Assembly: GCA_002118135.1 (NCBI GenBank)
Contig: BDIU01000013.1
Coordinates: 496,001 to 560,000, forward strand
Reading direction: 5' to 3'
From: Trebouxia sp. TZW2008
Lineage: Eukaryota; Chlorophyta; Trebouxiophyceae; Trebouxiales; Trebouxiaceae
DNA length: 64,000 bases
The notes under the pieces were generated by a model, which saw only the letters and a list, made by a program, of their open reading frames with translations, searched no databases and had not been told where the DNA came from. How positions within the stretch are numbered: position 1 is the stretch's first letter; each line of letters opens with the position of its first letter. Shown in pieces: positions 1 to 11,431 of this stretch. The position numbers and the translations under genes were made by a program.

Positions 1-1391
1 GTAGGTTCCAGGCAATTGATGAAGCAATCTCTAGTCTCGACAATGACACTTGACTTTGACAATTGACTATGACGGCTGGACTGAACATGGGTCACAATGG
101 TCTGGAATGCACTCGAAATCGATGCCTAGTTGATGCAGTTTGTACAAACTTTGCCATCTTCATACAGGTGGTGTGTGACAGGGACACCAGTGAGCAATGA
201 CGCCACAGATCTGCAAGGCCAACTCAACTTCCTGCAGCTGCAGCCCTTCAACAACAGAAACTTTTTTTACCGTCCACATCAAGCATCGCGGTCATCCACA
301 GCTGCTGCTGTACATGTTGAGCAGATGCATGATTCGCCACACTAAGCAGCAGGTAAGGCTTATCAAGCCTTGATCCTGTGAAAGCTGGCAAAGCAGTGCA
401 ATCATGATCAGCAGCAACTATTGGCACTTGCTGCTGAAGCTCTGCAAAAATCATGTCAATCCCATCATGTCAATCCCTTGCTTCTCGCACACCCAGTGCC
501 AACTTACTGACACACAGAAGCCATTGCTGTTTGATGCACATCATGGCAACAGCAGAGAGACAGCTCTTGAGTCTTGCAATACTAGCTGGGACACATGCTG
601 TCTGGGCCACAAATTGATGTTTTGGCCCACGTGCCCTTCAGCTGCTGCATTGCGCAACCCTGTCACAGCTCATGGCAATGCCAGACAATCCAACATTGAT
701 GATGCTACAAGAGGAGACATGGTGCGTCAAGCTGCACTCAGGGTTCCCACACATGCAGCGACATTGGTGCTGCTCATGTAGGTGTTGGGTGATGAAGAGA
801 TCCTGAGTCTGCCAGAGAAGTCTGAGGAGATTGTGCCAGGTGAGTGCGTTTGTAAGGAACAGATGCTTGACCATCACAACATATGTAGTCTTGCACCTCA
901 ACTGCTGCAGCGATGGTAAATTGTTGAGGGCATGTTTGCTGTTTTGCTTTGTGGTGTGCCAGTACTTGAGCACGCCCATATCTTGTCAAGCATTTGATTG
1001 CAACTGTGCATCAGCATAGAAAGCATGACCAAAATTTGCAAAATTGCAATCTCATGTTTGTCGGTCTGCGCTCAGCATAACAACACTTCTCAGCCAAAAA
1101 TTCTGTTGCTCATGTCCTCAAGGACCTTACAATTGCACATGCTCCCAAAAACAGTGTCAGATGACATGCAGGTGTTGCTGCTTCATGTTGCAGTCAGCTT
1201 CACTAAGGCATAGAAGGCATGTTGACATAGGAATGCTGTGCTGCAGATCCTGAATTGGCAAATTGAGTTGCTTGGCGTGGGCAAAATGAATCCTTTGAGA
1301 GTAGATGAACAACTGAGTGAGTGTAACACACGTCGAGTGACTGAATGATGACTACAAGGAATAAGTGAATCAATGACAGTTGCCTGTGCAG

Positions 1392-1754
1392 CTGCGGGTG
1401 ATGAGGCAAGAGGACCCTGAGGCCAAGACACTGGCTTTCAGCCAGATTATGCGCAGCCTGGGGTGGCTGCGGGGGCGCTTGGAGCAGCAAGGCTTTGGCC
1501 GCTGCGCCATCTGCAGCTCCATGACCCTCATGTGCAAAACGCAACCATGCTTCCATATTACATCAGTGATTGACTTGCAATGTCCTGTGTTGCTCCTGCA
1601 GCTGCGGGTGATGAGGCAGGAGGACCCAGAGAGCAAGGCGCTGGTGTTCAGCCAGTTTGCGAGCAGCCTGGAGTGGCTGCGGGATCGCCTGGAGCAGCAA
1701 GGCTTTGGCTGCCGCACCATCAATGGCTCCATGAGTCTCAAGCGCAGAGCTCAA
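1392..1754 (+). repeat. tandem duplicate of the helicase-C exon
   Basis: Two near-identical exons, each after a TGCAG acceptor, start at 1392 and 1602 (210 bp apart). Both encode L-R-V-M-R-Q-E-D-P-E, FSQ, WLR-RLEQQGFG. The second copy keeps the family pattern (ALVFSQFASSLEWL, NGSMSLKRRAQ) and joins in frame to the exon at 2127. The first diverges at its 3' end (ICSSMTLMCKTQP) and looks like the decaying copy. Confidence 0.85.
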
Positions 1755-2401
1755 GTGATGCCCTGATCTTATGATTGGGTGCAGCATTGTTTTCTTGGCT
1801 GAATGACATTGTGGGCAACTGAAGCGGCAGGGCTAAATTGTGGACGTCAGTATTGACTTAGTGACTATGTGCTTTGCTGGCGTTTATGCTCAATCATAGG
1901 ATTGCTGGCTGCTGATGCAGTATGAAGCCAGCCACACAAGCTGACCTGGTGTGATAAGGACATCAAGCTGCTTTGCTGCTTAGGACCTCTGGCATACGTA
2001 TACATGCACACATGCTTCCATCATTCTTTGTTGTCTTGCATCTCATGGGCCAGAAGAAAGACATGCTGTAAGACAACAATCAAGCGATTGTGTGGATTGA
2101 GTGCGCCACTTGTGCATTTGCTGCAGGCAATTGCAGCCTTCCAGAAGGACCCTCCCACCACAGTCTTCCTGCTGTCTATGCGCAGTGATAGCGTGGGTAT
2201 CAACCTCACTTCTGCCAAATATGTGTTCATCCTGGAGCCAGCTCTGAAATCCTGTCCTAGAGGAGCAGGCCATAGGGCGGGCGTGGCGCATGGGCCAGCA
2301 GAGAGAAGTCCATGTGAAGAAGCTGTATCTTGAGGTGAAATCATGGTGGTCTGTCAACTTTGTTGATGTCGTTGCGGTTTATCAAACTTGACAGCATTGT
2401 T

Positions 2402-2765
2402 CAGGTCATGGGTCAGCAAAGAGGGGTGAATGTCAGGAAGATGTTGCATTCAGTGTCATGGTGCGTAGCCTTGTTTGTGTCATTGAAATCTGTCTGTCTT
2501 GCCAGCATCAGCTGTCATGGACCAGCACAGAGAAGTCCATGTCAAGAAGCTGTATATTGAGGTCAGTGTCACAGGGATCTGTCCGCCTGGTAGAACTCTG
2601 TAACAGCCATTTGTCAGAATAGTATGAGGCAGTCATGGCCAGCGCAGAGAAGTTTTCGTTAAGAAGCTGCATATTTGAGCCCATGACATGCTGGTCTGTC
2701 AGCCTGATGCAAGGTGCATGGCCCAGCAGACAGAAGCCCATATCAAGAAGCTGTATGGTCAGATC
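2402..2765 (+). repeat. four decayed copies of the motif VI exon end
   Basis: Around 2409, 2514, 2635 and 2717 the DNA repeats the end of the preceding exon (coding MGQQREVHVKKLYLE at about 2290-2334) with increasing differences, spaced roughly 80-120 bp apart. All lie downstream of the intact exon, inside the following intron. Copy 2 is the closest match, covering CAGAGAAGTCCATGT and AAGAAGCTGTAT. Confidence 0.8.
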
Positions 2766-3798
2766 AGGCCTGCGGCATAATTGCATTTGCTGCGTATCAT
2801 CATTGTCATCATCACCGTCATCATCGCTATTGACATCATCATGCTAGACGTGTACATGGAAACTTATAGGGCTGTCTCAGCTGTCTCTGCAGCATTAGCC
2901 TGGTCTACGGTCAGCAAAATATATCAGGCTGACTTGTCAATAGGCTGCACACACATGGCCGCCCCTATTGTGCTTGCATGAGCCTGAGTTCAGGCTTCCA
3001 GTGCAGCGTTGCAAGCAGATGACGCTTGACAACATTGTCACTTTTGTAGCTGCTTGCAGACGTGACGCAAGCATGAAAAGTTTTGGACAACAAAGTAGCC
3101 CTTGTGTTCTTGGGGTGAGTTGATGCTGGGTGTGTCGGCCTGCAGTATACACATATGTTGCCTACTATCTGCTGTGCCTGTAGGGCTCAGTGGAGGACAG
3201 CATCATGGAAATGGTGCGGGATCGCCAGGAAGAGCGGCGTGCCTATTGTAGTAAAGAGGTGCCTATCCCTTGTATGTAATTGAGTGATCAATCAGCATTG
3301 GTGTTGATTGCTGACGCAATTTGTTCTTACAGTGCTTGCATGGGCAGCTGGTTGTGACATTGCTTGCATTGGCAAATGATTCACTGCTTGCCTGGTGAAG
3401 AGTCTGCTTACTTGTTAGACCTTGAGCTGGCTTTGCCCACAAGCACAGTCTTGTGATGGGCACATTCATGTGCATGCATGCTTCACTTGTGTGGTTGTGG
3501 TGCATCCATCTTTTGGCAAAATCTTGGCGCTCGCGCTGGACACTTTTGTTTAGCTTCACTTATGCAATGCGCATGATGTGCTGATGTGTTTCTGCTTGTG
3601 ACTTTGTTGTGCTTGACACTGCGCAATTTCAATGCACAGTTGGGGGCTGCAGCATCTTCGTTCACTGGCAAATTGGCCCTGACCTCAAGTGCTGTGTTTG
3701 CAATGATGCAACAGGTGGTTGGCAATGTGAAAGCTGACAAGCAAGATCTCAGAGCGTGGGAGCTTGACTTCCTGTTCTCAGAACCTGACTTTGAATAA

Positions 3799-4677
3799 GA
3801 GGCCGACTCTGAGTGAGAGCCAGAGAGCTAAGCCTTGTTGCACAGAAATAGCAGCAAGTAATGCTATAGCAGCTAAGCCTTGTTGCACAGAAATAGCAGC
3901 AAGTAATGCTGTCATAAGCAGTCAGCAGCGTGGAGATACAATGGTGCCAGTTGGATGAGTGCTGCTTTACTGTGAAGTCCTATGCTGTGTTTATACTATT
4001 AGGTGCACAACTGGCTGCATTACACCAGCTCTCTGGTGCAGCACAAGTGCACCGCGTCAGATTAGTCGCTTATGTCAGTTTGCAGCTTGGTGCCTTTCAT
4101 CCGCAGAATGTCGGGTGTTGCAGCAGTACTGCCGGCATGCTTTTGTGTTCAATTTGCATATGTTTCAACTACCAGGTGCAGCCTCTGCTCAGCTAGGTTT
4201 CTCAGCATGACTGGCTGCCTCAGACCGACAGCAATTTTTGTAGTGTGCGCTTGACTTGCATGGACTCTGCCTGCAACATTGGCAATTACTCGCTGCTTAC
4301 ATGTTCCTGTGATGAAGGCAAAGCTCGACATGTCAGTGTGACAGCAATTTGCGAAGACCTTGTTCATTACAGCTAGTTCTGCCTGCCTTGAAACATTAGA
4401 GTATTGACACAAAATTTAATTGAGAGGATTCCAATAATTCAATGTACCTTGCAAACAGCTTGAAACGGAGTGTACGCTATCCAACAAATCACAGAAACAC
4501 ACAAGGAAAGAATGAGCCCAAGAGCTGCACTGAATGGCACGAAGCTGCAAGAGATGCTGCAGCTTGTTGCTTGCAAACAGCTTTCCTCAAAAGCTTGAGC
4601 AAATTCCCTCAAAGGCTACACAAAAGAATTCACACATGGGCTGCTTTTGATCAACAACATTAATCTTCAGCAACACA
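3799..4677. other. intergenic, convergent 3' ends
   Basis: This holds the 3' flanks of the SNF2-like gene (+) and FAD6 (-). Apart from the 40-bp duplication, no coding exon or RNA gene could be recognised; the short ORFs here have no family signal. Confidence 0.5.
3826..3910 (+). repeat. 40-bp direct duplication in a 3' flank
   Basis: The 40-bp unit starting AGCTAAGCCTTGTTGCACAG occurs at 3826-3865 and again, identical, at 3871-3910. It lies just after the stop codon of the SNF2-like gene, in its probable 3' UTR. Confidence 0.9.
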
Positions 4678-7600
4678 TCATGATGGCCTGTAAAGATTTG
4701 GAATAAACTTCCGCTGCAGCTGCAGGAATGGCTCTTCTTTCTGGAAGTCGAAGGGCACGTAGATTTTGTCCTCATCGTATACATGCAACTCAGTGAATAT
4801 GGTCTTCATCATCCTCCAGTTGAATCGGCACTCTGTCATGTACTGCACAAGCACACAGAAAAATTAGAACATGAATGCGCATGTCGCCATGCATTTGCAA
4901 GACAGCGTCAACCAGTGAGTGCTTTTGGAACATTGGACAGCTGTTTGCATAGCATGTGCATTCAGCAAGCAGATGTGCTTAGTCTCATAAACCCATCCTT
5001 GATAGAACAGAGGTTGCAGGTCCAAGCTGCAGGGTGCACAGCAGCATAAGGATCTTGCAAACCAAGTGACCAGGTCTCACCTCTCCCCAGTTCTCTCTAA
5101 GTGATGCATTGGCTTTGCGCAAGTTGTACCAGGGGATTTTAGACGCCACGTGGTGAGGCACGTGCACACTGATGTCATGTGTCAGGAACTCCACCCTGCA
5201 TCAGACAAATGTTCATGTACAATGGCACAAACAGGTCCGACATGTTCACACACATGTCTGCTTACAATGGCACAAATAGATGCTTTCAAGATCCAACCCA
5301 GCAATGATGCTGAGCTGTCTCCCTCACACAATCAACATCAGCTGCCTTAACAGACACAAGCTCTGCAGTGTTACATTGCTGCAAATTGCAACTCACAAGT
5401 GCAAACAATACACAAGTGAGCCCTCGTTTCCAGTGTTGAGCAGTCATACCGTGTATTGTATGCTGACTTGTGAGGTACACTGCGTACTGACTGATGCATG
5501 ACAAGCATATGTGTCATCGTGCAAAGCAACTCGCATGCAGCAATCAGCAATGTTGCCACAAGGCGCACCATCTAGGAAAGTCACAGTGGACGGTGCCGCT
5601 GAGCTGTGCCTGTGCTGCATCCCATCGGTCAGCATCCTTGAAGGGGATGTGAGGCGCAGTGTGGTGCACCACGGTGAACGTGCTCATCCAGAAGTGGTAG
5701 CCCAACCATGGCATGACCCAGAACTTCAGGAAACCTAGAATGCCTGTGTAGTAAATGATGGTAGGGAAGGCAATTGCCATGAACCCATACACAGCCGCCA
5801 AGCTAATCTTGACCTGCAGTCCACATGCTGCTTCAACATAAAGGATATGTACATAAGCAGGAAAGGCAATGATGCCTGTGCAGTATATGATGGCAGGAGT
5901 GCAATTGACATGAAGCCATACATAGCTGCCAAGCTGATCTTGACCTGCAATGCACATGCTCTTCCAGCACCGTCCAGTGGCAACGCAGAACTTGGAGAAG
6001 TAAAAAATGTCTGTGCAGTGAGTGTGGTAGGGAAAGCAATAGCCATGAAGCCGTACACAGCTGCCAAGCAAAATTTGACCAGCACTCTGAATCACACCAC
6101 AACTCATCAGTCCGTGCCAAAGTGCAAGGGCCTGATGCTGATGTGGCATGCGGATTGCAGGCCGAGATTAGATTGGCAGCTGTAGATGGCTTCACAACCT
6201 CCACCAGAACATTGCATGCACGACAGCAACAGACAGGAACGCAATGACTGTCGCTAGTCTAGAGCTTAAATGCAGCCAGCCTGTTGCTGGAAACGTATGT
6301 TGCAGGTTGCAATGGTTGTCACGCGGGCATCCACGCCATGCCGACCTGATGCTGACAGGACAAAGCTGATCCTATTTACCCGACACATGATCATCATGTG
6401 AACAGTAGCCACCTCGAGAGCAGACAGTGACTAAGCTCAAGACTCACTCTGTTCTGCTGGCCCTTTGTGTATTTGGACAGGTCAAAGTGCCATATGAGCC
6501 AGTGCCCAACACTCGCCCATGACTTGAGAGGGCTGCCCAAAAATGTCTTGAAGAGCCAGCCCTTAAATGTGCCCTTCCACTCTGTCAGCTCCTGCTTTGA
6601 GACTGGATGCCAGGCTGTGTCCTCTACCAACCTGCAGACCGTGCCAAACGCTTGAGAGGTGTGAGGGGCTCACCAGCAAAACAAACTGACCACATGTAGC
6701 AATAAGCATGGGAAGTCTGGAGATAGCAAGCAAACCAGCATGAATAAAGTATAGGAGCAAAGATCGACAGGCAATCTGATTCCAGAGTACTTCAAGAAAC
6801 AAAAAAAATGTCTGCAATATAGAATGCTGCAAGTGCTGTTGACCACCACATAGCAACAAGACAACAATATATAACTTGGGGGCAATGCAATGCTGAGAGC
6901 TACCTAAATTCCAACCTTAGAACACCTAATCTGGCAATGTTTCCAGCTCGCTTGTAAATAATTCAAAGCTTCCAAGTTGCTCAGACTGTCTTGCCTCCGT
7001 TTATGAAGAGTCAGACAGGCAGGTATTTGAGAATGACTCACTTGTTGGTGTGTGCATGGTGGTGGTTGTGCTTGATCCTCCAGGGCTCGAAGGGATATAT
7101 GAGGGGCGCAAACATCAATGTGCCCACAATGTCCTCTACAAGCTTGTTCTTGCTGAAGGCACGGTGTCCACAGTCGTGTCCGACCACGAAAAACTGCAGC
7201 CAGAACAAGGCTGTCAGGTCACAGCATCTGTCTGCTTTCAGTTTTCGGCAATAGTCAGCGGCGTGACAGCAAGTTGCCAAGTGTCATTGCTTGCATCGCA
7301 AACACTCATGCAACACAGATCACAGAGGCGACGCAGCTTCCACCACAGGCATACAGTGGTGACCTGACAGCACAGGCATGACATGCTATGCTGCCATGCA
7401 GAGACAGAGATCAAATGGAGACGGCATACCCCAGTCCATGCAGTTCCAGCAAATGCCCACGCCAGCGGTAGCAAGTACCAAGGGGAGTTTGCTATGAAGT
7501 ACAAGCTGGCTGCAACAGATGTCAGTGTGACTGCCACTGCACCCCACGCTCTCCATGGGTTGATGTCAAACACCTGCGAGCACCAGATATCTGTAGTAAG

Positions 7601-7947
7601 TCATATCGAAACTGTTACAGGAGCAGAGATGCTTTGTGCCTTCTGTACAGACTTGCGGGGAATCTTGTGCAGTGTCAGATTTGTGCAGTCTTCAAACTTA
7701 TGCATATTCAGTGCATGTCAGTGAAAACGTTCTGGGCATCTTTGTGTACCTCTGATGGCATTGACTTGACTATCTGGGATAAAGTGACACCCTCTGGCAA
7801 CTGCTTGCCGATCTTGGTGTACCCATACTGTTGGGCAACCTGCTGTCTCTCGCCGTCTGACAAGTGCTCTACAGGGACTGACACTTGCACTGCAGCTGCA
7901 TTTGCTTTTGGATTCTGCGCGCTGGCTGATACCTGTCCCCGCTGAAC
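4678..7947 (-). CDS. FAD6: Chloroplast omega-6 (delta-12) fatty acid desaturase FAD6
   Basis: Membrane di-iron desaturase that puts the delta-12 double bond into plastid 16:1/18:1 acyl lipids. Exons on the minus strand: 7947-7750, 7573-7430, 7193-7042, 6631-6448, 5813-5569, 5195-5081, 4842-4678. They join in frame for 400 codons plus TGA. All three histidine boxes are present: GHDCGH (exon 3), HNHHH within [17 protein letters not shown], and HVPHH within [36 protein letters not shown] and [13 protein letters not shown] are typical of plant FAD6. Hydrophobic stretches lie in exon 2 and at the start of exon 5. The plastid targeting exon upstream of 7947 could not be fixed (an open frame ends at a GTGAGC donor near 8185). 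Two decayed copies of the 5' half of exon 5 sit in the intron before it. Identity is secure; the N-terminus is open. Confidence 0.93.
5836..6079 (-). repeat. two decayed copies of FAD6 exon 5
   Basis: Copies of acceptor plus exon start (coding [18 protein letters not shown]) begin at 5944 and 6079; the intact exon begins at 5813, giving steps of 131 and 135 bp. The nearer copy keeps a CAG acceptor but has lost frame. The farther copy has CTG where the acceptor CAG should be, so it cannot splice normally. Confidence 0.88.
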
Positions 7948-7964
7948 CTGCAAATGGCACAGGA

Positions 7965-8110
7965 AGCTTGCTGCAACTAATATGAAGCAGCTGCGGGCAC
8001 AATAAGCTTGCAGCAAAGGGTGTTAGCTAGCTGCTGGCACAGTAAGCTTGCTGCAACCAATGTTAGCTAGCTGCTGGCACAGTAAGCTTGTTGTAGCTTC
8101 CAGTAGCTAG
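7965..8110. repeat. three imperfect ~45-bp tandem repeats
   Basis: Units built on GCTGCTGGCACAGTAAGCTT and TGCAACCAATGTTAGCTA follow one another about three times, in the probable first intron of FAD6. Confidence 0.75.
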
Positions 8111-8954
8111 GTGCAACATGAGCATGAAGCTGTGCATGCAATGCTCCAAGCAAAGCTGCAATGCTTTCAACAAGGCCTGGCTCACCTTACTCCGTCGGCA
8201 AGAAACAGGTGCTCTGAAAGACCTGAGAGGTAGCCCTCTGACTGCTGCAGCAAAGCCTCACATATGAGCCTGACAAGGGGCGTTGCAAACGGCACAGGTA
8301 AGAAAAGTAGAAGCAGAACTAGGAACACGAGAAGATGAACGAACCTGTTGAGCTTTGTGATAGTCCGCGACTTTGTTTAAGACCCTGCGATAGGGCAAGG
8401 CAAGGTGTTACAAGCGCGTCGACGCACAAGGGTGCGTCGCAGGCTAGCATTCGCTGTTTGATCACGATGCCCAGCTGCATAATAGTACCTGAAGCAGACC
8501 TCCGCTGCTGTGTGTGTGCACGGTGGAGCCACTGATCATGCTGTGACGTATGCTGACGGCTCAGCAAGGGGCCTAAGCCTGGGCTTACACGGCCTGTTCT
8601 CCTCCTTACAGACAGGCGTTCAAGCTACTTGGCGAAGGCACCACCGGGCGCAAGTCGCACACGCAGCAGATTATGCCAACAGGTCGTTACAACTGCAAAG
8701 TCGCCGGAGCCGATGGTCGATAGCAACTGGTACCACAGATTTTAAGATTACCGATTTGAGATTAGGCGAGCCACGAGAAGTCCACATGCCTGTCGTCTCT
8801 CACGTGATGTGCCCACATGCCGTGGAAGATGCGCACGTGAGCGTACATGTGACTCACATGGCCGCTCTGTCTGTTCGTCTGCCTTGCAGCGACATGCAGT
8901 GCGCCGCGAAGCGCACGGCTTACAGGCCGGTCAGGGCGGCCTGAAAGCTGTGGC

Positions 8955-9886
8955 ATGGTGGTAAGCGCCCTGCTCGAGTGCTCGTTGTGTGTAACGTGAA
9001 AGCCTCCGCGCACTGTGCGTGATCACGGCGCATGTTCGTCGATCAGGCGTGCTGCATCTCTCAAGTCGACTGCTTGCGCAGGTGTTCCTTCTGCAGATCA
9101 AAGCTTCGCTTGAAAATATTGCCAAGATCAGCCTGCCGGACGGCCACGAGTATTGCATAGACGTATGCTCGCAAAATATGCAATGTTTAGGTTTGGTATT
9201 TCCCTGGCAGCCCGTACAGGAAGTGTCATGCTGACATTGCATGGCAGGTCAAGAATAGCACAGGCGAGGATGTAAGGGAAGGAGTCAGGGTAACTTCGGC
9301 AAATGAGCAGGACCTTCCTGGCAGCAGGGGTGTTGCAAACTTTGCACTAAAGTATGTGACTCATCAGTGACACTGAAATGTTTGGTGGTAAATGATGACA
9401 TATGACCTGTGGTCTCAGCAAACAGTGGTGCCTTGCAGATGGGTCAAGGATGCTAAAGCTGCTGCAAGCTTGAATGTGACAAGCGTCAAGAAAATCACAC
9501 GAGACTACACAGGTAATCTGGTTAGGAATCCAGCATTGAAGCAATGTGGTTTTGGTGTGTACAGCCTTTCACTGAAGGTTGCTCGTACTGCAGCTGAGGA
9601 TGACAGAAAGTTTGTGAGCATTGTCGCCTTTGAATGTCGTGGCATGGATGTCATCAATTGGCATCCTGAGGTAAGCACACGAGTGACTATTACTTTCCAT
9701 TGCGCTACAACACAAGCTTCTTATGCATATTCTGTGCAGGATGGTTTCAAAGTTGAGAGCACATCTGGGCAAATATATGATGATGTTGACTTGTCTGATG
9801 GAGAGTGGGTGGACTATGATGAGAAGCTTGGGGAGTCAGTTGGCATAATGGAACTTGAGCATAAGTTTGTGACGCATAAAGGGTAG
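8955..9886 (+). CDS. CZIB/UPF0587 (DUF866)-family protein without zinc cysteines
   Basis: Homologue of the small eukaryotic CXXC-motif zinc-binding protein (human C1orf123/CZIB, plant UPF0587). Exons: 8955-8960 (mini-exon coding Met-Val, inferred), 9082-9162, 9248-9351, 9439-9670, 9740-9886; total 189 codons plus TAG in frame. Family landmarks are KASLENIAKI near the N-terminus, VAFECRGMDV, DGFKVES, DGEWVDYDEKLGESVGI and a final HKFV. Human and plant members carry two CXXC pairs, after the first strand and before the second domain. Here those places read VKNSTGED and FALKWVKDAK, with no cysteine. Zinc binding is therefore unlikely. The gene is divergent from FAD6. The first mini-exon is the least certain part. 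Confidence 0.85.
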
Positions 9887-11431
9887 CTGCATTCATTGAC
9901 GCTCATACAGTAGCACTGTAGCTGATCAACTGTCAGCTGAGGCTGAGCTCATGGCCATATACAAATAAACAGTCCCTGTTTGTAGCGTTATATACAGTGG
10001 GGTTACTCGGTTTGGGTCATCGTCGTTGCTGAAGCCAATGCACTTGCATGACATGCCATGCTTGGCTCATGAGCTTGAATGTTTGAGACAGTTGAACTCT
10101 GCTAGATTCAGCCAGCAAGAGTACAATGCATGCGCCAGCTGCCCATGCTATGGATATGCATCTATTTGCAGGCTGTGTGGTTTTCTGCACGTCTTTGTGT
10201 ATTTCAAAGGCTCATGTTGGATCCTGTAGCGCTCGTGGTAGCAACTCAGCAACGCGCTCTGGTAAAAGTTGTTCTGGATGCAGTGAGCATGTCCTGGCCA
10301 TTCGGGTACTTGCATTGAGTACATTTTTGGAAAAGTCCTTCAGAAGATGAAACGTCAATTCAATAAGCACAACGCAGGCCCCGCTACTCAGGCCACAGCA
10401 CCCTCACGATCAAGTTGGCCGAATCTCGGCAATACTTACACGTGTCTCGATCGTATCAGCTTTGCAGTTTTGTTATCCGCACTCGAGACTCGACCTGACT
10501 CCTGTGATCAGCAAGCTGAGTTTACACCGTACCGTAACTGGCCGTACCGTAACTGGCTGTGCGACCACACAGCTTGCTGTCTGGCCAGTTTCAGAACTTT
10601 TTTGCTCATGCAGCATTTGGGCTGACAACACAGCTGCAGGCTGTCAGGCACAAAAGGGCCTCCAGGAGTTGTGGTAACAGGTCATGTAGCGCTCAGCATG
10701 ACCAGGTAATGGTCATGCTGCACTGAGCAGCCGTTGATGCCAGCGGTTACTGCAGTTAGCAAAGCTGCAGGCTTGCTTGACATGTGCTTGGCATGAGCAA
10801 TTGGGTGTTAGTGTAGGCGTCAGGGCAGGTTTACAAAGCTGCAAATTTGAGTCAAAAAATGACGCTTCACGAGACTGAGAAAAACACAAATTTTAGCGAT
10901 GCATGCAAGCTAGAAGCTTGGCTGGTAATGCTGTTCTGGATATGCAGTGCATGATCAGCATTTGACAGTGCACACTGCAAGCTAAATCCATTGCACACTG
11001 CAAGCAATGTCTTGCAATGCAGGCAGAGCATGGTGTTGACGTAATTTGCTTTGGCTCAGGTCAAGCTAAATCTATTCAGGAATTATGGCAGGAGGTCTGT
11101 CAACAGCGTTGACAACATGCTGTTGCAAGCATGCAAGTAGCAATTACCCTCTCTCTCTCTCTGTCTATGAGGTCACCTTGGGATCCTTGCCCTGCCCTTG
11201 AATTCAGGTGACAGATGGAGAGACCACTATTTGTAAATCTTATAACAATGTAATTAGACACGTCAGTGTTGTGCTTCTACTCATAAGCAATAAAAAGGAA
11301 CAGGTGCGCGGCACATGACATTGCTGCAACACTCTCTCAATAGCAAGCAATACAGACTGCACATACTAGCAACCCCTTGCAGCTTGCAAATGCTATGCTC
11401 TAACAGCAAACTTTGAAATACAGCTTTGCAG
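9887..11431. other. long non-coding or unrecognised stretch
   Basis: No exon with family signal was found. It includes the 3' flank of the CZIB-like gene, a CT-rich microsatellite near 11150-11166, a short duplication around ATTGCACACTGCAAGC (10960-11005), and perhaps 5' exons of the Nudix-like gene that could not be delimited. Confidence 0.4.

Larger units (their letters stand above)
168..3798 (+). pseudogene. SNF2-family RAD5/SHPRH-like helicase, degraded
   Basis: Pieces of a Swi2/Snf2 ATPase in order: exon 168-352 with WCVTGTPVSN and MIRHTKQQ (end of the first ATPase lobe), 782-839 (LSLPEKSEEIV), helicase-C start at 1602-1754 (KALVFSQF, LRDRLEQQGF), 2127-2334 (AAFQKDPPTTVFLLS, GINLTSAKYVFILEPAL, QAIGRAWRMGQQREV, motifs V-VI), 3184-3258 (GSVEDSIMEMVRDR) and a last exon 3640-3798. 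Two frame breaks are visible: one T too many in the T7 run at 262-268, and one A too many at 2247-2249, where removing it restores L-N-P-V-L-E-E-Q. The RING/PHD insert expected between the lobes in RAD5/SHPRH proteins was not found in 840-1390. The helicase-C exon and the motif VI exon have extra copies. The upstream lobe lies left of the window. It could be a pseudogene or a gene with assembly indels. The family call is firm, the subfamily is not. Confidence 0.62.

Noticed and set aside
10026..10677. Overlapping plus-strand frames of 62-92 codons
   Set aside because: No conserved motif or clear splice sites; composition resembles the surrounding non-coding DNA.
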